NCBI GenBank assembly: GCA_013044425.1
Contig: JABEUK010000101.1
Location: 1-6,149, forward strand
DNA: 6,149 nt
Direction: 5' to 3'
DNA from: Thermoplasmata archaeon
Lineage (GTDB): Archaea; Thermoplasmatota; Thermoplasmata; Lutacidiplasmatales; UBA184
The position numbers were made by a program, and so were the translations under genes. A model generated the notes under the pieces. The model saw only the letters and a list, made by a program, of their open reading frames with translations, did not search any database and was not told where the DNA came from. Of the stretch, positions 1-4,631 are shown in pieces (the stretch's first letter is position 1; every line of letters begins with the position of its first letter).

Positions 1-1
1 A

Positions 2-280
2 GCCCTCTCCGGCGCGGAAACGGTCGAGCGCGTGCTCCGGGTCTTCGATCCGCACCTGCGCGTCGAGCGGTCCGCCGCCGACCCGGAGTCTTGGGAGCCG
101 GCACTCGCCCGGCTCGCCGAGGAATCGAACGCCGATGGGGTGGTGCTGCCGATCGATGTCGCCGGGTACGTTCCGGCCCGCGAGCGCTGGGGCGAGCGCG
201 TTCTCTTCTCGCCGACCGTCGGATTGACCGAAGGGGAGGTGACGGAACGATGGGAGCAGATCACGGCACTCCTCGCGTGA
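2..280 (+). CDS. Unrecognised protein, C-terminal part (5' end off the window)
   Basis: An open frame runs from the left edge to a TGA at 278-280 and gives 92 residues. A GTG at 32 lies in frame, but the frame stays open to the edge (the upstream residues read ALSGAETVER), so this is most likely the end of a longer protein. Codon third positions are strongly G/C, as in the recognised genes here. The visible part looks like an alpha/beta domain: a helix and strand at the start, an acidic helix near residues 36-48 (EPALARLAEESNAD), a hydrophobic strand (GVVLPIDVAGYV), a turn with ARERWGERVLFSP, and a final helix (VTERWEQITALL). I see no cofactor or catalytic motif I can name. It is not eIF6, which often precedes rpl18a in archaea. 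No function is proposed. Confidence 0.6.
   Translation, partial: ALSGAETVERVLRVFDPHLRVERSAADPESWEPALARLAEESNADGVVLPIDVAGYVPARERWGERVLFSPTVGLTEGEVTERWEQITALLA
235..242 (+). promoter_or_regulatory. Shine-Dalgarno site GGAGGTGA for the 97-residue frame
   Basis: GGAGGTGA is a full match to the anti-Shine-Dalgarno tail of archaeal 16S rRNA. It lies 7 nt upstream of the ATG at 250, inside the end of the preceding gene. It favours ATG 250 over the GTG at 277 (which would form a 4-nt GTGA overlap with the upstream stop) as the start of the next gene. The same bases also encode Gly-Glu-Val in the upstream protein, so coincidence is possible. Confidence 0.55.
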
Positions 281-543
281 GCCAGCATCGCCTGGACGGC
301 TCGCCCCCGAAGGATCCGCCCTCCACGGAATCCCCTCCGGCGGAGGGGGCCCTTCCCCTCGCGAGCGCTCCCGGGACGACCGGGTCGATGGTCGTCGGTG
401 TGGATGACGCGGCGCTCGAGGAGCGACGTCGTCAGTGGGCGATCGAGCGAGCGCGGTTCGAAGCGGCCCATCCTCCCCCGCGAACCAAGGCGCCCCAGGC
501 CGACCCTGCGTGCACCGGGGACCCCCGCCACACGATGGGCTAG
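250..543 (+). CDS. Small hypothetical protein, 97 residues, mostly disordered
   Basis: I do not recognise this protein. Starting at ATG 250, chosen for the strong ribosome binding site 7 nt upstream, it has 97 residues and ends at TAG 541-543; GTG 277 is the alternative start (88 residues). Residues 10-47 are rich in Pro, Ser, Gly and Ala and look disordered. Residues 51-74 (core DDAALEERRRQWAIERARF) are predicted to form one highly charged helix, and a Pro-rich tail follows. There is no signal peptide or membrane segment. Codon third positions are mostly G/C, which supports real coding. It overlaps the upstream gene by 31 nt and ends 42 nt before rpl18a, so it probably belongs to the upstream transcript. 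The single charged helix between flexible arms could bind RNA or a protein partner, but that is only a guess. Confidence 0.5.
   Translation: MGADHGTPRVSQHRLDGSPPKDPPSTESPPAEGALPLASAPGTTGSMVVGVDDAALEERRRQWAIERARFEAAHPPPRTKAPQADPACTGDPRHTMG
332..348 (+). repeat. Perfect GC-rich inverted repeat (hairpin) inside the small frame
   Basis: CCCCTCCG (332-339) and CGGAGGGG (341-348) are exact reverse complements separated by a single base. As RNA this would fold into a 7-bp stem with a three-base loop (339-341), and a G-U pair at 331/349 extends it. It encodes a Pro/Ala/Glu/Gly stretch of the 97-residue frame. No T-rich run follows. Confidence 0.55.
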
Positions 544-552
544 ACTAATAGG
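542..552 (+). promoter_or_regulatory. Weak TATA-like element upstream of rpl18a
   Basis: The 42-nt gap between the small frame and rpl18a contains AGACTAATAGG, the only A/T-rich patch there, centred about 39 nt before the ATG at 586. With the usual archaeal TATA-to-start distance it would give a leader of roughly 12 nt. The match to the archaeal TATA consensus is poor. The gap also lacks a usable Shine-Dalgarno: GAGGGTG at 557-563 is 22 nt too far from the ATG. The operon may therefore start here or continue from upstream. Confidence 0.25.
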
Positions 553-585
553 CACCGAGGGTGGTCGATTCCTTACTCCCCTCCC

Positions 586-774
586 ATGCCGATGTACACC
601 GTTTCGGGCCGGTTCTATGCACGCCGGGACGACTGGCAAGTGTTCCACAAGCAGCACGACGCCCCGACGCCGGACCAGGCGCGGGAATGGGCGCTCAGCG
701 AGATCGGAGGCTGCCACGGGATCCAGCGGCGGAGCATCCGCATCGATACCATCGCCGAGGTACTGCCCGAATGA
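586..774 (+). CDS. rpl18a: Large ribosomal subunit protein eL20 (LX / L18Ae)
   Basis: This is a structural protein of the archaeal 50S subunit, homologous to part of eukaryotic L18a/eL20 and absent from bacteria. The product is 62 residues, close to the short archaeal LX form. Family hallmarks are the N-terminal strand YTVSGRFYARRDDWQVF (residues 4-20), the helix PDQAREWALSEIGGCHGI (29-46) and the basic strand QRRSIRIDTI (47-56), which match the usual pattern of 'V-S-G-R-F ... W-Q-x-F ... A-R-E ... S-E-I-G-x-x-H-G-x-x-R-R-x-I-x-I'. The start is ATG 586; a second ATG at 592 would drop only two residues. No other start codon lies between it and the in-frame TAG at 541. The stop overlaps the pfdA start as ATGA, implying translational coupling. 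The order rpl18a-pfdA-ftsY is a conserved archaeal arrangement. Confidence 0.93.
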   Translation: MPMYTVSGRFYARRDDWQVFHKQHDAPTPDQAREWALSEIGGCHGIQRRSIRIDTIAEVLPE

Positions 775-1247
775 GCGCCGGGTCGCACGAGGTCGTGACC
801 GAGGAGCAGGTCCAAGAGGAGCTGATGCGCCTCGAGGCGTACCGCAACCAGCTCAACGCGCTCCTCCAGCAACACCAGCTGCTCGGCTCCTCGCGGATCG
901 AGCACGACCGCGCTCGTGAGACGCTCGAGGCCCTCGACCGGCTGAGCACGGAGAGCGAGATCGTCATTCCGCTCGGCGGGGATGCCTACGTGCGCGGCAG
1001 CGCTGCGCGCGGCACCCAGGTTCTCCTCGGCATCGGTAGCGGCGTGGTCGTCGAGATGGAACGGCCGAAGGTCGTCGAGATCCTGGCTCAACGCCTCACC
1101 CGGATCGATCAGGCCGCCCAGGAGATGGGCGAGCAGATCCGCACCCTCGAGGAGCGCGTCGAACTGATCTCGCAACGGCTGGATTCGCTCTCTCGCGCAC
1201 CGTCCCCCGCGGCTGGGACGGGAACTTCCGATGTGGGCGGCGCTTAA
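771..1247 (+). CDS. pfdA: Prefoldin subunit alpha
   Basis: This is one of the two subunits of archaeal prefoldin, the jellyfish-shaped alpha2-beta4 cytosolic chaperone that holds unfolded proteins and passes them to the thermosome. The 158-residue product has the alpha-class layout. There is an N-terminal coiled-coil helix (about 10-60, rich in Glu, Gln, Leu, Arg), then a beta-hairpin region (63-97, including VIPLGGDAYVRG and VLLGIGSGVVVEM) that is larger in alpha than in beta subunits, then a second coiled-coil helix (98-141). The last 17 residues (APSPAAGTGTSDVGGA region) are flexible and their DNA overlaps the start of ftsY. ATG 771 overlaps the rpl18a stop by 4 nt, and GAGGT at 757-761 is a plausible Shine-Dalgarno 9 nt upstream. 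The coding order and the thermosome gene 3.4 kb downstream fit its role. Confidence 0.93.
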   Translation: MSAGSHEVVTEEQVQEELMRLEAYRNQLNALLQQHQLLGSSRIEHDRARETLEALDRLSTESEIVIPLGGDAYVRGSAARGTQVLLGIGSGVVVEMERPKVVEILAQRLTRIDQAAQEMGEQIRTLEERVELISQRLDSLSRAPSPAAGTGTSDVGGA

Positions 1248-2289
1248 GGCGCGCCTGCGACGCTCTGCCGGCCCGGACCCCTCGTCCGAGCCTGCCACCT
1301 CCGTGGCTCCCTCCGGCACGGAACGCTCGGGCGCGCCGGTTCCTCCGAGCGACTCCGGCACACCGACGGCCGCGGGAGCGAGCCGGCCTCCTGCGCCGGA
1401 GGAGGAGATCTTCTCGGAGGGAATGCTCGGCCGGAAACTGCGCGAGGCGACGCTCGACGAGATCTTCCAGGACCTTGAGCTCGTTCTACTGCAGGCGGAC
1501 GTCGCGCTGCCCGTGATCGAGCGCATGGAGGCCGATCTGCGCAAGGAGCTCGCCGGGCGCAAGCTGCGCTGGGGAGTGGACGCGGAGATGGCCGTCCGAG
1601 CATGCCTCGAACGGTCCGCACGAGCGATCCTGGCGCAGCCGGTGATCGACGTCGCGGCCGCGGCCCACGCGCAGGACCCGAAACCCTACGTCATCCTCTT
1701 CTTGGGCGTGAACGGGACCGGGAAGACGACCACGGTCGCGAAGCTCGCGGGCTGGCTGCGCGAGCGCGGGATCACGAGCGTGATCGCGGCGGGAGACACC
1801 TTCCGGGCCGGAGCGATCGATCAGTTGCTCCTCCACGGCGAAAACCTCGGCATCCGAGTGGTCCGTCAGCAGGAGGGCAGCGATCCGGCCGCGGTCGCGT
1901 TCGACGCAATCGCCCACGCCCGCGCGAAGAAGGTCGATGTCGTCCTCATTGATACCGCAGGTCGCCAGAACACCAACGACAACCTGATCCAGGAGGCGAA
2001 GAAGATCCGCCGGATCGCGAAGCCGAACCTCACCCTGTTCGTCGGGGACGCCCTCAGCGGCAACGACGTGGTCACGCAAGCCCAGCTGTTCAACGAAGCG
2101 CTCGGCATCGACGGGCTCGTCCTGACCAAGCTGGACGCCGACGTCCGCGGCGGGGCGGCCCTCAGTGTCGCCTACGTCGTCCGCAAGCCGATCGTGTTCA
2201 TGGGCGTCGGCCAGAGCTACTCGGACCTCACCCCGTTCGATGCGGATTGGCTCGTTCGGCGCCTATTCTCCGAGGAGGGAGCCGGGTGA
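1231..2289 (+). CDS. ftsY: Signal recognition particle receptor FtsY (SRP GTPase)
   Basis: FtsY is the membrane-associated GTPase that docks SRP-bound ribosomes at the translocon; it pairs with Ffh/SRP54 and both hydrolyse GTP. The product has 352 residues. Residues 1-55 form a basic start (MWAALKARLRR) followed by a Pro/Ser/Ala/Gly-rich linker. The helical N domain spans about 60-145. The G domain carries G1 GVNGTGKTT (159-167), G2 DTFRAGA (189-195, with Gly where Ala is usual), G3 DTAGR (241-245), G4 TKLD (299-302) and the closing GVGQSYSDL (325-333). DALSGND (273-279) is also typical of FtsY. Ending with PFDADWLVRRLF and having no methionine-rich M domain separates it from SRP54. The start at ATG 1231 lies 17 nt inside pfdA. 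Its own ribosome binding site is weak, so coupling to pfdA is likely. Confidence 0.96.
   Translation: MWAALKARLRRSAGPDPSSEPATSVAPSGTERSGAPVPPSDSGTPTAAGASRPPAPEEEIFSEGMLGRKLREATLDEIFQDLELVLLQADVALPVIERMEADLRKELAGRKLRWGVDAEMAVRACLERSARAILAQPVIDVAAAAHAQDPKPYVILFLGVNGTGKTTTVAKLAGWLRERGITSVIAAGDTFRAGAIDQLLLHGENLGIRVVRQQEGSDPAAVAFDAIAHARAKKVDVVLIDTAGRQNTNDNLIQEAKKIRRIAKPNLTLFVGDALSGNDVVTQAQLFNEALGIDGLVLTKLDADVRGGAALSVAYVVRKPIVFMGVGQSYSDLTPFDADWLVRRLFSEEGAG
2274..2278 (+). promoter_or_regulatory. Shine-Dalgarno site GGAGG for the trmJ-like gene
   Basis: GGAGG lies 7 nt before GTG 2286, inside the last codons of ftsY. It supports the GTG as the start of the methyltransferase, overlapping the ftsY stop as GTGA. 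Starting further upstream in the same frame would put more than 30 extra nt inside ftsY and lose this site. Confidence 0.6.
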
Positions 2290-3014
2290 CGGCGCGGATC
2301 GATGTGGTCCTCGTCCGACCCAAGGAGGACGGCAACGTCGGCGCGGTGGCTCGGGTCGCCAAGAACTTCGGCGCGGAGCGGCTCATCTTCGTCGCTCCAC
2401 GTGCCAAGCTCGGGGTCGAGGCGCGTCGCCGGTCGATGGCCGGGCTGCCGCTCCTGAAAGCGGCGCACACGTACTCGACGCTCGACAAGGCCGTGACCAG
2501 CGCGGACCTCGTGGTCGGGACCACGGATCTGTCCACCGGCCGGTCGACCGGCTACCTGCGCCGTTCGGTGAGCCCCGAGCGGCTGGGGGAGGTTCTCGAG
2601 TCGCTCGTGGGGCGCGTCGCGATCGTCTTCGGACCCGAGGACAACGGCCTCTCCCGGACCGAGCTGCTGCGGTGCGATCTGCTCGTCCACATCCCGGCAC
2701 GCCGCGAGTTCCCCACCCTCAACCTCTCCCACGCAAGCGCGATCGTGCTGTATGCGATGCATCGTGCGCGCCGTGGGCGGGCCTCCGAGAGCACGCCGGC
2801 CCCCGAGGAGCTCGAGCTCAACGGTCCCGAGAAGGAGCTGCTCCTTCGGCGGCTCGGCGAGCTCATGGAGCGGACGGGCTACCCCGGGCACAAGCGACGG
2901 GGTTTAATCCTCCTCTTCCGTCGTGTCTTCGGCCGAGCCACCCCTACCGAGGCGGAATTCCGCATGATGCTCGGGTTCGTCAAGGGGGTTGAGCGGTCGC
3001 TTCCCCGAAAGTAG
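2286..3014 (+). CDS. trmJ: TrmJ-like tRNA (cytidine-32) 2'-O-methyltransferase, SPOUT family
   Basis: The predicted role is transfer of a methyl group from S-adenosylmethionine to the ribose 2'-O of a tRNA anticodon-loop nucleotide. Characterised archaeal TrmJ enzymes act on cytidine 32. The 242-residue product shows the SpoU/TrmH signature. Motif 1 is RPKEDGNVGAVARVAKNFG (11-29), with the conserved Asn17 and Arg23. VVGTTD (76-81) follows. The knotted SAM-binding region is VAIVFGPEDNGLS (111-123) and IPARREFPTLNLSHASAIVLY (136-156, with NLSHA). A C-terminal helical extension (180-237, with TGYPGHKRRG) is characteristic of TrmJ rather than TrmH or TrmL. It begins at GTG 2286, four nt overlapping ftsY, and ends at TAG 1 nt before the next gene. 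The family is secure; the exact target nucleotide is inferred. Confidence 0.88.
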   Translation: MTARIDVVLVRPKEDGNVGAVARVAKNFGAERLIFVAPRAKLGVEARRRSMAGLPLLKAAHTYSTLDKAVTSADLVVGTTDLSTGRSTGYLRRSVSPERLGEVLESLVGRVAIVFGPEDNGLSRTELLRCDLLVHIPARREFPTLNLSHASAIVLYAMHRARRGRASESTPAPEELELNGPEKELLLRRLGELMERTGYPGHKRRGLILLFRRVFGRATPTEAEFRMMLGFVKGVERSLPRK

Positions 3015-3015
3015 C

Positions 3016-3426
3016 ATGTCCGAAAACGTAGATTGGCTCCGGGTCCGCGGTATAGGCCGAGAACGCTTCGCCGGGTACGTCGTCGACTACCTGGGCACCC
3101 TCGGCTACACGGTCGAGCGCACCGAGACCACCGAGCCAATGGAGAGCCACCTCGCCGCCCACCTGATCAAGCAGAACCCTTCGATCCCGCCATCGGCGAG
3201 CGATCTCGTGTTCCGATTGTATCCGACGAGCGGCGGGGCCGCCCTGATCTGGGAGGCCCCTCGGGCCGTCGCTCCGGAGGACCGCGCCGGGATGGATCGA
3301 TTCGTCCGGGAGATCTCGCTGCATCTCGAGCGCTCCGTCGCGACCGAGAGCCACGCCACGGCGAAGGTCGTACGGCCGGCCGAGTCGCGCCTTCCGTGGA
3401 TCGTCCCTTCCGCCGCCCCTCCCTGA
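3016..3426 (+). CDS. Hypothetical cytosolic protein, 136 residues
   Basis: I do not recognise a family. The frame begins at ATG 3016, one nt after the trmJ-like stop, and ends at TGA 3424-3426. Third codon positions are G/C-rich, as in the neighbours. There is no signal peptide, membrane helix, zinc-binding cysteine pattern (no Cys at all) or nucleotide-binding loop. Residues 13-34 (IGRERFAGYVVDYLGTLGY) look like a helix followed by a strand. Residues 44-52 are probably helical, 62-80 are likely strands (DLVFRLYP, AALIWEAPRA), 87-107 form a long helix (DRAGMDRFVREISLHLER), and the end is Pro/Ala-rich. This is consistent with a small alpha/beta domain. No good Shine-Dalgarno is visible, so translation may depend on the upstream gene. 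Being last in a translation/protein-export operon, it may serve that process or simply be carried along. Confidence 0.75.
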   Translation: MSENVDWLRVRGIGRERFAGYVVDYLGTLGYTVERTETTEPMESHLAAHLIKQNPSIPPSASDLVFRLYPTSGGAALIWEAPRAVAPEDRAGMDRFVREISLHLERSVATESHATAKVVRPAESRLPWIVPSAAPP

Positions 3427-3443
3427 GCCGGCATCGCGCGGAC

Positions 3444-3459
3444 CCGAGGGCGGCCTCGG
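3444..3459. terminator. Hairpin between convergent genes, possible bidirectional terminator
   Basis: CCGAGG (3444-3449) and CCTCGG (3454-3459) pair perfectly around a 4-nt loop (GCGG). The hairpin lies in the 34-nt space between the stop of the forward operon (3426) and the stop of the minus-strand transporter (3461), the place expected for termination in both directions. There is no T-rich run on either strand, and archaeal termination usually depends on T tracts rather than hairpins, so the function is uncertain although the repeat is clear. Confidence 0.35.
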
Positions 3460-3460
3460 A

Positions 3461-4435
3461 TCACGGACGAGCTATCGGTTCGATGCGCCCGGGCTCGGAC
3501 GCGGCTTCCGCGACGAGCTGGGCCTCTTCCGGGGGCCCGGGGCTCCGGCTACCGAGGCCCACCACGAGCTGCACGCCGACCAAGATCAGGGCGAGGCCCG
3601 CGACCGTCCCCGGGCCGATGGGCTCCCCGAGCAACAGGTGGCCCCATAGTACCCCGAAGATCGGCATCAAGAAGGTGACGCTCAGCGCCTGGGTCGGGCC
3701 GGCCAGCTGGAGAATGTGGAAGTAGAGCAGGTACGCCAGCACCGTCGAGAGCAGGGCGAGGCCGAGCATCGCTTCGACCGCGAGGGGGGTGAACTGCGCG
3801 CTCGGGACCTCGACCAGAGCGAAGGGAAGGAGCATCGCGCCCGCCGCGAGCTGCTGACCCATCGAGATCGTGATGGGCGGAACTTCGCGGAACTCGCGGT
3901 GGAGATAGAGAGCCGCGATCCCGTAGGAGCCGGCCGCCAGGAGCGAGAGAACGACCGAGATCAGGATCCCCGTCGTCAGCGGGAACGGTGCGACGCCCAC
4001 CGCGATTCCCACGCCGACGATCCCCAGGAGAAGGCCGAGGGAGGTACGGCGAGAGAGCGTCGCGCTCAGGAAGGAGACCGCGATGACGGTCGAGAAGATC
4101 GGAGCGGTGGAGTTGAGCAGGGCGGCGTACGACGCGGGCAGCTCGAGCTCGCTGATCGCGATCAGCGTGAACGGGAGCGCCGCGTTCAGCGCTCCGAGGA
4201 TGAAGTAGGCCTTCCAACGGTTTCGGAGATCGGGAAATCGCGTGCGCACCTGGCCGGACGCGGCGATGTAGGCCAGTACCACACCGGCGGCGACGAGGAC
4301 CCGGAGGTCGATGAGCAGCGCCGGGCCAAGGAGGGGGGAGGCGACTTGAATGAAGACATAGGAGAGTCCCCAGATCGCGCTGAGCACGACCAGGTAGACG
4401 TACTCCCGGGCGAGCATCGCGGACCGGACGACCAT
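3461..4435 (-). CDS. EamA/DMT-family membrane transporter
   Basis: This is a ten-helix inner-membrane permease of the drug/metabolite transporter superfamily; substrates in this group range from amino acids to other small metabolites and cannot be told here. The 324-residue product has the typical two five-helix EamA repeats. Helices lie at about 13-31, 39-58, 76-95, 102-122, 131-150, 155-176, 188-208, 218-238, 248-268 and 274-294. Family motifs are [13 protein letters not shown] in helix 1, [18 protein letters not shown] closing repeat 1, and [18 protein letters not shown] closing repeat 2. The Glu of the usual 'G-E' after the fourth helix is kept in repeat 2 (E271) but absent in repeat 1 (SATLSRR). 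A hydrophilic tail (296-324) follows. I chose ATG 4435 because a TATA-like element lies about 30 nt upstream; ATG 4417 would give 318 residues. It is convergent with the translation operon and divergent from the thermosome. Confidence 0.9.
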   Translation of the reverse strand: MVVRSAMLAREYVYLVVLSAIWGLSYVFIQVASPLLGPALLIDLRVLVAAGVVLAYIAASGQVRTRFPDLRNRWKAYFILGALNAALPFTLIAISELELPASYAALLNSTAPIFSTVIAVSFLSATLSRRTSLGLLLGIVGVGIAVGVAPFPLTTGILISVVLSLLAAGSYGIAALYLHREFREVPPITISMGQQLAAGAMLLPFALVEVPSAQFTPLAVEAMLGLALLSTVLAYLLYFHILQLAGPTQALSVTFLMPIFGVLWGHLLLGEPIGPGTVAGLALILVGVQLVVGLGSRSPGPPEEAQLVAEAASEPGRIEPIARP

Positions 4436-4460
4436 CCGAGGGAGCGCGCTCGGTGGAAAG

Positions 4461-4470
4461 CGATTATCAC
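4461..4470 (-). promoter_or_regulatory. TATA-like element for the transporter gene
   Basis: On the minus strand this reads GTGATAATCG, an A/T-rich island in a GC-rich stretch, about 28-33 nt before ATG 4435. That spacing is what a leaderless archaeal transcript would need, and no Shine-Dalgarno is visible before that ATG (the bases just upstream are GCGCTCCCTCGG). The match to the TATA consensus is only partial. Confidence 0.4.
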
Positions 4471-4566
4471 ACCGATCTACGCGCCCCGCCCACGCCCCGA
4501 TCCCAACGAGGGGGGAGGGACCCGGAGCCGTTCCTCTCCCGAAAACACCCCCACGAGGATAAGTTA

Positions 4567-4577
4567 GTATTAAATAC
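4567..4577 (+). promoter_or_regulatory. Archaeal TATA box of the thermosome gene
   Basis: GTATTAAATAC, containing TATTAAATA (4568-4576), closely resembles the archaeal TATA consensus and is the most A/T-rich spot in the window. It is preceded by a purine-rich GAGGATAAG that may act as the TFB-recognition element. Usual spacing puts the transcription start near 4597-4600, giving a leader of about 32-35 nt that contains a Shine-Dalgarno site. The element is palindromic around a central A, so it could in principle also be read toward the transporter. Confidence 0.8.
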
Positions 4578-4587
4578 AACCGCAAGT

Positions 4588-4608
4588 CTACTTGGCCTGA
4601 CCACCTAG
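4588..4608. promoter_or_regulatory. Imperfect palindrome over the predicted thermosome start site (candidate operator)
   Basis: The left half begins CTA and has TTGG at 4593-4596; the right half has CCA at 4601-4603 and ends TAG. Seven of ten symmetric positions pair (CTA/TAG, TGG/CCA and one inner C/G), centred on base 4598. It sits about 25 nt downstream of the TATA box, where the transcription start is expected. A repressor bound there would block initiation, as the heat-shock repressor Phr does at some archaeal chaperone promoters. No protein is identified here, and the symmetry could be chance. Confidence 0.3.
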
Positions 4609-4617
4609 AGGATTCTC

Positions 4618-4622
4618 GGAGG
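4618..4622 (+). promoter_or_regulatory. Shine-Dalgarno site GGAGG of the thermosome gene
   Basis: GGAGG ends 9 nt before ATG 4632 and 12 nt before the adjacent in-frame ATG 4635. The spacing favours 4632, though both ATGs are possible. Confidence 0.75.
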
Positions 4623-4631
4623 AAAAAGTCG

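Larger units (their letters stand above)
4436..4631. other. Divergent intergenic region between transporter and thermosome
   Basis: These 196 nt separate the two divergent starts. The half near the transporter is very GC-rich with C- and G-runs (4481-4535) and shows no credible frame or RNA gene. The half near the thermosome holds the TATA box, candidate operator and Shine-Dalgarno listed separately. I see no tRNA, small RNA gene or longer repeat. Confidence 0.7.

Noticed and set aside
541..588. Possible read-through fusion of the small frame into rpl18a, since both share a frame across the TAG at 541
   Set aside because: The 14 intervening codons show no coding character, rpl18a is full length from its own ATG, and nothing indicates TAG recoding.
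398..919. A 173-codon plus-strand frame overlapping the small gene, rpl18a and pfdA
   Set aside because: It is Arg/Pro-rich, typical of an off-frame reading of GC-rich DNA, and crosses rpl18a out of frame.
615..1562. A 315-codon minus-strand frame opposite rpl18a, pfdA and ftsY
   Set aside because: It spans three well-supported plus-strand genes and shows only antisense composition.
2539..2552. A 14-bp perfect palindrome centred on GTCGAC within the trmJ-like gene
   Set aside because: It is explained by codons for Thr-Gly-Arg-Ser-Thr-Gly in GC-rich sequence, and nothing nearby suggests a binding site.
3716..4567. A 283-codon plus-strand frame opposite the transporter
   Set aside because: It consists almost entirely of charged residues (Arg, Glu, Asp, Gly), the expected complement of a hydrophobic membrane protein gene.
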